From NCBI GenBank assembly GCA_037893245.1, contig JBAIAA010000437.1:806001-870000 (forward strand): a DNA stretch of 64,000 nt. The letters run 5' to 3'. This DNA is from Crossaster papposus. Its lineage: Eukaryota; Echinodermata; Asteroidea; Velatida; Solasteridae. Shown here in pieces: positions 11,126-21,286 of this stretch. Below the pieces are notes generated by a model. It did no database searches. It saw only the letters and a list, made by a program, of their open reading frames with translations, and had not been told where the DNA came from. A program made the position numbers and the translations under genes. Numbering within the stretch: the first letter of the stretch is position 1; each line of letters starts with the position of its first letter.

Positions 11126-12282
11126 GAAATGTCATCTGATGATATGCAAGTCCATTCGTGGGAGTGGTGTGTGTGTGTGGGGGGGGGGGGGGGGGGGGGC
11201 ATGGGAATAGCACTGACGTGGTAGTCAGTTGTCATGATATGTCGAGAACCATATGACGCTTTAGTTACACAAATAACTCTGGAGTGGTTGCAGAAGGGCT
11301 CGGTTTTGTCTAGAACCACTGTATCTAGACTAGAACAAGAGCCTCTTCTGTAAGATGAGAAACCTTTTGTAGAGATCGGTGCCGGCCAAGGGAAGAGACT
11401 ACATTTGTTCCTAGAGCTTCGAAAATGATGGTAGATGGCATGATTGTAGTGGTGGCAGATCCAACTGCAAATTACCGGAGGTAGGAACGTAGGCAGTGCA
11501 CCATGAACGTGAACATCGTTTGAAGAAGATCGGGGTCAACTGCTGTGGGGTCTTCAGAAATTTGTGCAAGAGTATATAAAAGAAGCAGTCAAAAACTGGT
11601 GAGCTTAGCCAAGACGTAGGTGGCGGTCTGCATTCTTCAACATTCTATTTAGTTCCTTAGAGCGTTTGTCAGGGAAGAATTATGTTGTAGGAAGGACCAT
11701 ATATTTCAGCACAGAGTTTGTCATTTTAGGAACGTGAAGTATATGTCGCTATCAGCTCAAAATCATTCATTTTTCTTTCATTTTAAGGGATGTTAATGAT
11801 GTCTGCACATTAACTGTATACAGTGTGAAAAATCCCTGCGGAAGGAGAAACGACCGGATTTTTTTATGTGAACAAGGAGAAAATTGATGTAACCGTCCTA
11901 CTTCAGGAATCACTATGTTGCCCTTTTGAGCCATGGAAGTGACTGAGAAATCTGGAAATTCCGGATCCGAAACATCGTCTGGTGAAAAACTGGAGCTATA
12001 GTACCGACTGGTAGGGAAGCCAGAACTGCTTCGTGAGGGAGATCAGTAGTGGGCACCACGTCAAAGTGGGAAACAAGATCTGGCTGTCATTTGACCAGGA
12101 CGAGAGCTGAGACTGTCCCCTAATATATAAAAATGGTCAGGATTTCTGACTGAACCAGGGAATAAATCCTGCTGTCGAAATTTACTCTTGACCTGCTTAA
12201 ATTAACCGAGATAGCCGGAAATATAATTCCTTTGAGATTTTGATAAATCCTGCTGTATACATCATGGGTGGGGGCGGGACCG

Positions 12283-12741
12283 CTAACACCTAACCGCCAT
12301 GATGGGAGGGGACTGCAACGCTAACAATTGGCGTTTTAGTGGTAAAAGAGGGTGTGGCAACACTGGTATCGTTGGTGTTTGTCGCCGTACATGTAGTGGT
12401 GAAAATATCGGAGCATGGGGCAAATAAGATAACGAGCTGAACATTTGCCATTGGTCGTCTGTCCAACGGTTGCAAACGTTGCAAGCATTTTTGCGGCATC
12501 GATAGCAGGTAGAATGCTCATCGAAGTTTAGGGCATTAGGAGATCCTGCACAAGATCTACATGTAAACCGTCGATAGAATTTTTGCTTCAATTTAGCGTC
12601 GAACTTCGCAGAAAATCGGACGTGTCGGAAATAGAGGCTCGATTGGTATATGATGTGTGCTTCGCGGAGAGCAAGGTAAAAAATGTCACGGGTTTTGTTA
12701 TTTTCAGTGGTATTGCGTGCGCAAGCGCATTGGAAATGCAT
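12283..12741 (-). pseudogene. Cys-rich gag-like ORF of the DIRS element
   Basis: A 152-codon frame starts immediately inside the 5' inverted repeat. Residues about 55-95 contain CRSC, then CYRC, then CNVC, suggesting a zinc-binding region, and the tail is Pro/Leu-rich. Position and composition suit a DIRS ORF1 (gag) product that binds RNA. No family motif confirms this, and the ORF is shorter than a typical DIRS gag. Confidence 0.45.
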
Positions 12742-12792
12742 ATGTAGGTAACGAAGGTGATTATTTTATGTAATAAAACCCTGTTTTTAAAT
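12690..12792. repeat. DIRS 5' inverted terminal repeat
   Basis: The reverse complement of this stretch aligns with 7640-7712 through ACCTTCGTTACCTACATATG, then TTCCAATGCGCTTGCGCACG. It overlaps the start of the gag-like ORF. Confidence 0.65.
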
Positions 12793-12840
12793 TTAGATAT
12801 ATCGTCAGGCCCCCTAAAACTACGCGGTCCTTCCACTCTC

Positions 12841-13012
12841 AAATTTGTATCCTATATCTTTGTTCTCGTGTACAAACTGCTTAAAAAGTCGGGCACCTTT
12901 TTCAAAATGCTCCTATTTCAACCACAATTAATTTCCTGGGTTGAAATTTCGACCCAATATACCCTATATTATACCCTAACCCAAACACTAACCCTAACCC
13001 ACATCCTAAACC
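12841..13012 (-). repeat. Dispersed repeat with telomere-like motifs, copy 1
   Basis: The reverse complement matches 54735-54930. Both carry TTAGGG-type runs, a GGTATATTGGGTC segment, a CAACCCAGGAAATTAATTGT segment and an ACGAGAACAAAGA segment. Here the telomere-like run reads as CTAACCC on the plus strand at about 12973-13001. Confidence 0.75.
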
Positions 13013-13408
13013 TAGTTTTTGAGTAATTTGAGTACACTCCAAAAATCTAATTCGTGAAATTCCCAGTGGAGACCTATTCATCTATAGAAATATACCCTCC
13101 GGAGACCTTTTGTCTCCATTATACACATTGTGTTCAGGTCTCCAGAGGGTACCGAATTTCAGATCTTGGCAACGAGCGCGTCCTAAAAATGATGCACCGT
13201 CACTAGCATTGTATTCTTTGATGGATAAACTTTCACAACCACCGAAACAAATACGTAAAGTGAATGCTTTATTGGTAAGTCGGGCCAAAAGCTTATTACT
13301 AAGTACAAATGCTGGTGGAGGCTTCCGGGAAAACATGACCGCACCGTAAACTTTGGTGGTCGCCCTCTGTCGTCAGTATTATAGCTACCGTGTCCTATAT
13401 AATTCATT
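13013..13408. other. No recognisable gene
   Basis: Short frames exist on both strands but no domain or splice pattern was recognised. Confidence 0.45.
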
Positions 13409-14652
13409 TAGTCCAGGCAAAATACATAGTTTTGTTTTGTTGACCTCAAACAATTGCAACAAATTGTTTTTCACCGCAGTGCACTTCTATAAGGTCCCTA
13501 GAATTATATACTAAAAGTCTACAAAAATCCAAGTGGTGGAAATATGACTAATTTGCATAAATCGTTAATCCCTGCCGCGTAATATATTTTTTCCCATATT
13601 TTTTCCCATATATTTGTTTAATTTTTTGAAAAGTTTATTTTGGTGATTCTACTTACATATCCTTACTTCAATAACATTTGCTAAATCATATAAGTGACTG
13701 AATAATTATGAGAACATAGTAATTATCAAAAATGACAACTTTGTGACCCTATAAATGTGCGCACATACCACTGTCTCCAGATATCATCAAGTATTCAGTA
13801 TTGGTGAGTTTCAAATTCATCAAGTTGCTTACTGGCACAGTTATCATATTAAAAGCTTATGGGAAATCATATGAACAATGATAACATTGTGATATTTAGC
13901 CCAGCAAACAAAAAATGGGGAAAAATGGTGTGTCCCTAAATTGGGTTAACAAGTATGTGAAGGGTTGCCTAAGGTGAGAGACTTGAACAAGTTAAACAAA
14001 AAAAAACCAAATTAAAGATTGTTGTTGCTTACAATAACCCTATCTACGTTAAAATGTATTTTGGAGATTTCCTTGAACTTGTTCAAGTCTCCCATGTTAG
14101 GCAACCCTTTGACTACTTTTTCGCACAAATTATGGACACATCATTTTCCTCCAGTTTTTTTTTGCTGGGCTAAATATTACAATGTTATCATTGTTCCAAT
14201 GATTTTTCATAAGGTTTTAATATGATAACTGTGCCAGTAAGCAACTTGGTGAATTTGAAACTCACCAATACTGAATACTTGATGATATCTGGAGACAGTG
14301 TAATGTGCGCACATTTATAGGGTCACGAAGTTGTCATTTTTGATAATTACTATGTTCTCATAAATATTCAGTCATTTATATGATTTAGCAAATGTTATTG
14401 AAGTAAGGATATGTAAGTAGAATCACCAAAATAAACTTTTCAAAAAAAAAAAAATATATATATATACCTAAATATGGGAATAAATATATTACGCGGCAGG
14501 GATTAACGATTTATGTAAATTAGTCATATTTCCACCACTTGGATTTTTGTAGACTTTTAGTATGTAATTCTAGGGACCTTATAGAAGTGCACTGCGGTGA
14601 AAAACAATTTGTTGCAATTTGTTTGAGGTCAAAACTTATTTTTCCTGGACTA
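13409..14652. mobile_element. Foldback element, ~580-bp arms
   Basis: The sequence from TAGTCCAGGCAAAATA at 13409 is repeated in inverted orientation up to CCTGGACTA at 14652, with high similarity along both arms. The centre of symmetry is near 14030, where GGGTTGCCTAA (13962) faces TTAGGCAACCC (14096). It is non-coding. Half of another copy lies at 34367-34619 and a small piece at about 15170-15215. Confidence 0.8.
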
Positions 14653-15410
14653 ATTGTGTTTTTTTTTTACGAGGGTTTAAGACTTGCGGTCAACAAAATA
14701 GACACGTTTCTTATATTATTTTTGAATTTTCTTCTGTCATAACTATTAAAATTTGACATCTTGACAATTTCCCCTGTTGATTGGAATGATAAATAGATGA
14801 CATTCGATGATGTATAAAGATTGTTCAGGATAGGAAATTTGAGGGGCCGTTTGATTGAGGTTTATTTGTATTTTGTATTAATTCAGCCCTTATTAACAAT
14901 TGAATTTATTGATGCACGCTTCTTAAAACTCAGCCAACCAAGTACTACTTGAAATGAACAGTAAAATGCACAACTTGGTCCTATTTATATAAGGTGTATC
15001 TTGTATAGGCCATTATCATTAAGATTATTAATAATAGAACGAGAGGCTTTGAACCTCTGAAGTGACAAATTGTAATAATAATGTAAAACAATTGTTGTAT
15101 TTCCCGAAGAACATAATAAGCCGTTTTAGTATAAACTAGCAGGGTACCGCGCTTCGCCATCTAGATGGGCAATTATCCAAAATAACAACTTCGTGAAACC
15201 ATAAATGTGCGCACATTACACTGGATGCATGTTATTTAATGAAAACAATACAAACTGGGGTCTACATATAATAAATAGGTAAATTTGTATAAATTGTATG
15301 TAAATTGTAAATATAGGCCTTTTTTAACAATTAACAATTATCAATTGAGAATTCAACCATTATGTAGAATTAATCTTGAAATTACGAAGTGTACTGACAT
15401 TAAAACATAT
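14653..15410. other. No gene; one small foldback fragment
   Basis: Apart from a piece of the foldback element at about 15170-15215 (CATAAATGTGCGCACATTAC) nothing was recognised. Confidence 0.5.
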
Positions 15411-15521
15411 TGTAATGAACACTTAGAATTCCCCCGTCGGAGGCCTTATTGACTGTGAACTCCTGAACTCTTTACAGGACGGTAGCTCCGGAAATTGCCT
15501 GTCTTTTTTTAGTAAGCGTAG

Positions 15522-15523
<2 letters not shown>
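15411..15523 (+). repeat. 5' LTR of the Gypsy element, left part
   Basis: This stretch matches the start of the 3' LTR (26562 onward), including GGTAGCTCCGGAAATTGCCT and AGTAAGCGTAGAC. It is cut at 15523 by the LINE and resumes at about 19542. Confidence 0.8.
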
Positions 15524-15562
<39 letters not shown>

Positions 15563-15669
15563 TAACATTTATATAGCGCGCATTCCATAAAAATATGTTC
15601 ATGTGCGCTGTACATTATACATAAAACAAAATTAACTACACCATACTATTACTTAGTTAAAAATAAGAA

Positions 15670-17280
15670 TCATGATTCAAAATCAAAAGCTAGTTTAAAA
15701 AGATATGTTTTAACTTCAGTTTTAAACTTATCTAGACTCCTAAGATTCCTAATGTGACCTGGAAGTTTGTTCCATAGTTTAGGGGCAGCTGTCTGAAAAG
15801 CACAATCACCTAGTGAAACTTTACATTTGGCACTCCCCGGAGTCAGTAACACACTATTCATTGAACGAAGACTATATCTGTTTTGGCGAATAACAGACAC
15901 CAGGTCACAGAGATACTCCGGAGCTGTTCCATATAAACATTTAAATGTTAAAATCAAAATTTTAAACTGAATACGATATACAACTGGTAACCAATGAAGG
16001 AGATGAAGAACTGGCGTGATGTGACATGTACGTGGTGAACCGGTTACAAGGCGAGCTGCAGTATTTTGAATTCTTTGTAATTTACCGATGTGTGTACTGG
16101 AAAGACCATACAGTAAACTATTACAATAATCTAGTTTGCTTGTTATAAAGGCATGCACCAAAGACTCTATAGACTGTCGAGTTAAAAACTTCCTGATCCT
16201 ACGCAAATTATACAGGTGGTAAAACGCAGAACTACTTATTTTACCTACATGATACCCCAATTTAAGTTCAGAATCAAACCAAACCCCAAGGTTACGAATA
16301 GCACCAGATGACGCACGAACAACAGTATTGCCAACTTTTAAATGAGACATAGTTACCTTTTCCAGCTGTTTCTTTGTACCTAAAATAAGAAATTCAGTTT
16401 TTCCAGTATTGAGCTTGAGTTTATTTACCGTCATCCATTGTTGAATTTCAGTGATACAATTTTCAATGGCACACTTAGCAGTAGACTCATTTGTACCAGC
16501 TTTGGGTTTAAAAGATAAATAGAGTTGTGTATCGTCCGCATATGAATGAACATGTAGAGGATGTTTCTCTGTGACCTTAAATAGCTCGCTAGAATACAAC
16601 GAGAACAATAAAGGACCAAGACAACTACCTTGTGGGACACCAGATTCAAGATGGAAACTATCTGATAATACCCCATCAACTGATACACGTTGAGATCTAC
16701 CCAATAAATATGATTCAAACCAATTGTACACTGTTCCAGTTATTCCAAAGTTATTGCGTAACCGACCCAGTAATATACCATAATCCACAGTATCAAAAGC
16801 TGCGCTTAGATCTAATAGCACAAGTAGAGTTACACATTGTTTGTCCATATTCATAAGAATATCATTCTTAATTCGCAACAATGCAGTTTCAGTACTGTGC
16901 CCCGGACGATAAGCTGATTGATTGCTAGGCAGATACTCATTTTTTACCAGATATGAATAAAGTTGATCAGTAACGGCTCGTTCAACTAGCTTGGACACAA
17001 ACTGCAGATTAGAAATAGGACGGAAATTCGCAAATCCCGTGTCTAAACCAGGCTGTTTCAATTTTGGAACTACAAGGGCTTCCTTCCAGGAACAAGGAAC
17101 CATTCCACTCTGCAGAGACATGTTAATAAGTGATGTTAACGATGGTAAGAGTTCATTAATGCAGTCCTTCACAATAAACGTTGGCACCGGGTCAAAGATG
17201 CAAGACTTACTGGGCGCCTTTAACACAAGTTTTCTCACTGAATCTTCGCCCATGTGCCTCGAATTCATGAAGGAATGCAT
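15670..17280 (-). CDS. LINE reverse transcriptase (ORF2, C-terminal part)
   Basis: This encodes target-primed reverse transcriptase. The 536-codon frame shows the conserved blocks in order: FRPISNLQFVSKLVERA, SAYRPGHSTETALL, LLDLSAAFDTVDY with the first catalytic Asp, SGVPQGSCLGPLLFSLY, SYADDTQLYL with the YADD active site, and TGKTEFLILGT. The C-terminus has HWLPVVYRIQFKI and AAPKLWNKLPGHIR, characteristic of CR1/L2/Rex-type LINEs. The first residues overlap the end of the upstream frame at 17207-17280. The true ORF2 probably began in the endonuclease frame, with a later frameshift near 17270. All catalytic residues of this half are kept. Confidence 0.85.
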   Translation of the reverse strand: MHSFMNSRHMGEDSVRKLVLKAPSKSCIFDPVPTFIVKDCINELLPSLTSLINMSLQSGMVPCSWKEALVVPKLKQPGLDTGFANFRPISNLQFVSKLVERAVTDQLYSYLVKNEYLPSNQSAYRPGHSTETALLRIKNDILMNMDKQCVTLLVLLDLSAAFDTVDYGILLGRLRNNFGITGTVYNWFESYLLGRSQRVSVDGVLSDSFHLESGVPQGSCLGPLLFSLYSSELFKVTEKHPLHVHSYADDTQLYLSFKPKAGTNESTAKCAIENCITEIQQWMTVNKLKLNTGKTEFLILGTKKQLEKVTMSHLKVGNTVVRASSGAIRNLGVWFDSELKLGYHVGKISSSAFYHLYNLRRIRKFLTRQSIESLVHAFITSKLDYCNSLLYGLSSTHIGKLQRIQNTAARLVTGSPRTCHITPVLHLLHWLPVVYRIQFKILILTFKCLYGTAPEYLCDLVSVIRQNRYSLRSMNSVLLTPGSAKCKVSLGDCAFQTAAPKLWNKLPGHIRNLRSLDKFKTEVKTYLFKLAFDFES

Positions 17281-19279
17281 TATTCGTTGAAATCTTAACA
17301 GGCATTGAATCAGGTAATACAGTAACTGAATTTCCCAATGTATCTAACCCAACACGTATATCAGTGATCTTTTTAACAAAATAAGACCCAATTTGATTGG
17401 CAAGATTGAGCTTATTACAATTCTGTGGAAATAACGTGTTCGAATCCTGATTTAGCAGTTGCTTCACAGCTGAAAACAGTTTCCGTTGATTTTTAACACA
17501 ACTATTATCAATAAAATCAGTATAAAATTCACAACGTGTTTTATTCATAATGTACGTAGTTTTATTCCTCTGAAACTTAAAGGCTTTCAGATCTACCTCA
17601 AGTGCAGATAGCCTCCATTTCCGCTCTGCACGTCGACGTAGTCTCTTTGCCTCTCGAATCTGTTCAGTAAACCAAGGCACCTGAGCACGTGTGACGACAG
17701 TCCGCGAGCGTAGAGGAGCATGTGTGTCCAATACCGAGGCCAAAGTGTTATTGTACATGTAAGCTAGCCGGTCTAGATCCGATGGTGCATCGCGAATAAG
17801 GGAGGAAGCACATAAATCATTTTTAAACTTATCAATATTGATTGATTTAAATTTCCTAAATGTCACCTTCTTGACAGTAAGTTCACTCTTCATCATGTTA
17901 AGATTACAAAGTACCGTTGCATGGTCAGAGAGAAAACTATCAATCCTTGGTGCATCTAGAACAATGGTGTCACTCAGCCGGGTAATTATTAAATCCAAAA
18001 CATGTCCATGAACATGAGTAGGCAAGCTCACATGCTGCTTAAGACTCATTGAATTTAACAGATCATTCAATGTCTTTGTATTAGTATCAGTTACATTGTC
18101 CATGTGTACATTAAAATCCCCACAAATTATCACTGGTTCAGGGCAGAGAATAGTCGACTCAAGATACCGAGCATATTCATCCATAAAAACACCAATTGTC
18201 ACAGGATGATTTGCAGAATAAGGCGGTCTGTATATGATACAAAGACGGAAACGTGATGAGCAGCTATTCTCAAGGATCCATTCCGAGACCTCAAAAGAGG
18301 TCCAATCTTGTGTCCGGATCTTCCGTACTGTGAGAGTATTACGACAGACCAAGGCTGTTCCTCCTCCTCTCCGATGAGTTCTTGGATGATCGAGAATCTT
18401 ATATCCGTCAGGTATACACTCTCGTCTGACAGAAGAATCATGTTCCGTTAGCCACGTTTCTGTGACAGCTACCACATCAATTTCATGATGGCAAATGTAA
18501 TCGATGAAGCTAGCAGTTTTATTACGGATGGATTGGGCATTCCATAAACAAAATTTAAGTTGTTTCAACGATTCGCTCCGTATTGCTGAGGTACAAGTAG
18601 AAATCTGGATTAGATTACTTGCATTAACAGGACGAACTGTTGCATGAGGAGAAAGCTTGACAGATTGCAATCGCTCTCTATTACTAGATACAAGAGCAGG
18701 TATTTTAAATCCTTTTCCAGCAAACGTAGATTGTTGATATTGCAAGTGTGTTTGTTGAGACGAACATTTATTAAGCCCTCCCCTGCTTCCTCTCTGCCGT
18801 TTGCCAATTCCTAGTTCATTTATCCGAATCCAGGTTTTCTTAGCCAACAAGCTACATGTGTGTGGACGCAATGCAAGTAGTTCCAGGCGAGAGTAACAGC
18901 AACATACATGTTTACTTAAGATGTTAGTCACATGGCTACTTGTACTTGATAAAGTTTGCAGAACCGGTGGACTTTCTTTCAATTGAAAACAATTCTGTTT
19001 CTGTTGCAAAACTTGTGATCGAGGACCTGGGTTAGATGAGATATCCATGGAAATGGTAATATCCAGTAGCGGTTTAGGACGTGGGACAAACAGACATGTC
19101 TGTCCGTGTTTAGTCCACTTGCATACGGCTCGTCTCGGCTGATTCGGCAGTTGCATTCCACCAATAAATCCATGATATTCACAAGTTGCAGGAATATAGT
19201 CGGAAAATGCCAAAGCGTTTGTCAAAAGGGCATACAAAATTGGCAGAGCCAGATGCACACGGCTGCACTTCATGTTCAC
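17207..19279 (-). CDS. LINE endonuclease, ORF2 N-terminal part
   Basis: A 690-codon frame. From about residue 240 it matches the AP-like endonuclease that nicks target DNA for LINE insertion: LKFCLWNAQSIRNK at its start, VVAVTETWL with the catalytic Glu, VIICGDFNVHMD, and a C-terminal SDHATVLC. The first 30 residues form a hydrophobic, signal-peptide-like segment (HLALPILYALLTNALAF) followed by several Cys residues, which is unusual for an ORF2 start. The last ~20 residues are out of frame with the reverse transcriptase, implying a frameshift near 17270. Confidence 0.8.
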   Translation of the reverse strand: MNMKCSRVHLALPILYALLTNALAFSDYIPATCEYHGFIGGMQLPNQPRRAVCKWTKHGQTCLFVPRPKPLLDITISMDISSNPGPRSQVLQQKQNCFQLKESPPVLQTLSSTSSHVTNILSKHVCCCYSRLELLALRPHTCSLLAKKTWIRINELGIGKRQRGSRGGLNKCSSQQTHLQYQQSTFAGKGFKIPALVSSNRERLQSVKLSPHATVRPVNASNLIQISTCTSAIRSESLKQLKFCLWNAQSIRNKTASFIDYICHHEIDVVAVTETWLTEHDSSVRRECIPDGYKILDHPRTHRRGGGTALVCRNTLTVRKIRTQDWTSFEVSEWILENSCSSRFRLCIIYRPPYSANHPVTIGVFMDEYARYLESTILCPEPVIICGDFNVHMDNVTDTNTKTLNDLLNSMSLKQHVSLPTHVHGHVLDLIITRLSDTIVLDAPRIDSFLSDHATVLCNLNMMKSELTVKKVTFRKFKSINIDKFKNDLCASSLIRDAPSDLDRLAYMYNNTLASVLDTHAPLRSRTVVTRAQVPWFTEQIREAKRLRRRAERKWRLSALEVDLKAFKFQRNKTTYIMNKTRCEFYTDFIDNSCVKNQRKLFSAVKQLLNQDSNTLFPQNCNKLNLANQIGSYFVKKITDIRVGLDTLGNSVTVLPDSMPVKISTNNAFLHEFEAHGRRFSEKTCVKGAQ

Positions 19280-19541
19280 TTACGGTGTCGGAAATAGAAA
19301 TTCAGAGCTAATCCCAAGTGGCATACATAGAGAAATCGAACGTCAAACAGCTCACATTTGTCACCGTTAATCCAGTAGAAACACACCAAAAAAGACGATC
19401 ACATGTTCCACAATGGTTATTCGTCTCATAAAAGTTAAAAACTTTGACAGATGACAAATAAAACTAAAGATAATAAACGATTTAAAAACACTAAAGACGA
19501 GAGTAAAAATCGGTCGGTGCTGCCACTTGAAGGGCGCCCTC

Positions 19542-19742
19542 ATAAGGCTAGTGCAGGCGCGCGCGCGAAATAATTGGCAGTTAGCCTAGTGTTGTATACA
19601 AAAATGTAACAAAGAAAAGGTGAATGTAAGAACGGTGTAACAAGTGAGTTGTGTGTTAAAGTTGGGCTTTAGAAGTGCTAGGAAAAATCAGCTGAAGGAA
19701 AAACCAGTTGTGGAACTCGGAATAAAGAGAAACCACGCTACA
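19542..19742 (+). repeat. 5' LTR of the Gypsy element, right part
   Basis: This matches 26915-27187 of the 3' LTR, including GTGTTGTATACAAAAATGTA and AGGCTAGTGCAGGCGCGCGC. It ends CTACA. The equivalent 3' LTR tail has about 80 extra bases before its final CACGCTGCA. Confidence 0.8.
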
Positions 19743-19765
19743 AATGGTGGCAGCGCGCTGCGATT
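19743..19765 (+). promoter_or_regulatory. Primer-binding site region of the Gypsy element
   Basis: Immediately after the 5' LTR, TGGTGGCAGCGCGC starts at 19745. A TGG start close to the LTR is usual for tRNA-primed minus-strand DNA synthesis. The tRNA was not identified. Confidence 0.55.
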
Positions 19766-19793
19766 CTGATTTACACAACGGACATCGACAACA

Positions 19794-20860
19794 ATGGCTA
19801 GCTACAATTCGTTTGCAGACATACAAACGACCCTCGACGAGATCGGAAAATCGTTGTTCAAAATGGAAAGGGAAGCAAGTACCCTACTAGAGCACAGCAC
19901 ACCATGGGAAGGTGGTCAGAGACAAATACTGACTGATCTGAAGGAACAGCTCGAGAGACAGTTCGGAAAATCTTCGGATACCACGAAGACAGCAGGTAAG
20001 TCCACGAAACTTTGCGCCTTGATGATCCTGTAGCGGCTTCAGGAGGCGGACCATGCTCGACGGGGGGCCGCGGGCCTCGAGGCACGTGGGACCGCTGAGA
20101 GCGGTACTCATTTTGCTATCGCTGACTGGCGCAACGCGAGTGGGTCTGCCACCGCAGCTACGTCAAGGATGAAGACCCGCGAGTTCGATGGCTCGACTTG
20201 CCTTGAAGAATATTTAGTGCACTTTGAACAGGTAGCAAAAATAAACAACTGGAAAATACCAGGCATGACCGATTACCTGCTCGTGGCCCTGAAAGGACCA
20301 GCGTTGGGGGTATCCTGCTCTCTCAGTAATGAGTCGCAGTCAAACTACCTGGAACTGGTGAAGGCGCTTGAACACCGCTTTGGGTCGGAACGACAGCGGA
20401 TACGACACCGAGCCGAACTGACAACTAGAAAGAGGCGAACTGGCAAGACCGTTGCAAAGTTGGACAGGCAATTACAAAGCTTGTCAGGCGAGCATACTCA
20501 GACAGCGGACCAGCGCCAAGAAGAATTTGCCATTGAACAATTCAAAAACGCTCTGGTTGAGTTTGACTTGAAACAGGTTTTGTTCTAGGGCAAGCCTAAA
20601 ACCCTAGACGACGCGGTGGAAATTACAGCCGAAGCAGAGGCGTGTCTAAAGGCCGTAAAGGTGGGTCGCTCACAAGACGGCGAAAGGTGAACAACAGGAT
20701 GCTAAAGCCCGTACTGAAGAAACAGCTGCACTTCAATGTGCTCCAGAATGTGATAACAACTCCAGACAAGCAGAGAAAGACCAGCACCAAAAATGGAGAC
20801 CAGGATGCTGGGTTTGCGGCAGCCTGAAGCACTTTCGAGCAAACTTTCCTCAGGCTGCGA
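19794..20860 (+). pseudogene. Gypsy gag, broken
   Basis: The coat protein of the retrotransposon lies in several frames. The N-terminal frame is 19794-20033 (starts MASYNSFADIQ). The capsid-like frame is 20169-20588, with EYLVHFEQVAKINNW and LVKALEHRFGSE, typical of Gypsy capsids. A TAG at 20586-20588 interrupts it, and reading resumes with KTLDDAVEITAEAEA. A zinc knuckle at about 20806-20850 reads CWVCGSLKHFRANF, where the last zinc-binding Cys has become Phe. A frameshift, stops and the damaged knuckle show it is dead. Confidence 0.75.
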
Positions 20861-20949
20861 GGAAATCACCATCTTGAACCTAAAGGGGCTGGGTTTGAGA
20901 GCCAAAGTCCAGCTAGAACTGACAACAGGCTCAACACTGACGCAACGGC

Positions 20950-21140
20950 GTTGGAGGCCCCCAAAACGTGGGCCGCCCCGCCAGGGCAAGTAGCAGCATT
21001 AGTGAGTGCAACCTCATCCGCGTCGGCGACTCTACCAAGATGGGTTGCCCCGCCGGTGCAGGTGGCACCGCTAGTTAGTGCAACCTCGTCCGCGTCGGTG
21101 GCTCCGTCAAAACAGGTCAATCCGCCGTACAGGTGGCACC
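20950..21140 (+). repeat. Pro/Ala-rich minisatellite in the gag-pol linker
   Basis: Units containing GCCCCGCCGGTGCAGGTGGC and AGTGCAACCTCGTCCGCGTC recur about every 70 bp. Related CCGCCGGTGCAGG-type units recur at 23190-23280 and 24455-24610 of the same element. Confidence 0.6.
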
Positions 21141-21286
21141 TGCTCCTGCGTCCAATAATTCCGCCCCGCTGGAGTCCTGTTCGCCAAGAAACACGCTTGG
21201 AAACTATTATAAATTGAAGACGGAGAAGGAACTTCGGCCCCGCAACTCAGGTGCCGGGGTGAGATCCTTGTCTTCCACGATATGGA

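Larger units (their letters stand above)
7598..12792 (-). mobile_element. DIRS-like tyrosine-recombinase retrotransposon, decayed
   Basis: This element reads right to left. It has inverted terminal repeats (12690-12792 and 7598-7712), a gag-like Cys-rich ORF just inside the 5' repeat, reverse-transcriptase remnants (about 9780-10260) and tyrosine-recombinase N-terminal remnants (9267-9600). An internal complementary region lies next to the 3' repeat (about 7826-7925). That layout is the hallmark of DIRS elements, which integrate through a circular intermediate with a tyrosine recombinase rather than an integrase. No RNase H was found, all coding parts carry stops or frameshifts, and a LINE fragment interrupts it at 10418-11040. 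Catalytic recombinase residues were not identified. Confidence 0.7.
15526..19541 (-). mobile_element. CR1/L2-like LINE, near full length
   Basis: A minus-strand LINE with an apurinic endonuclease frame (17207-19279) and a reverse-transcriptase frame (15670-17280). Its 3' UTR ends GCGCTATATAAATGTTAATT followed by an (ATT)n tail at 15528-15560. It inserted into the 5' LTR of the Gypsy element. The empty-site sequence survives in the 3' LTR as GTAGACAATAGGCTAATG. Only a single frameshift separates endonuclease from reverse transcriptase, so the copy is relatively young. Confidence 0.85.
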
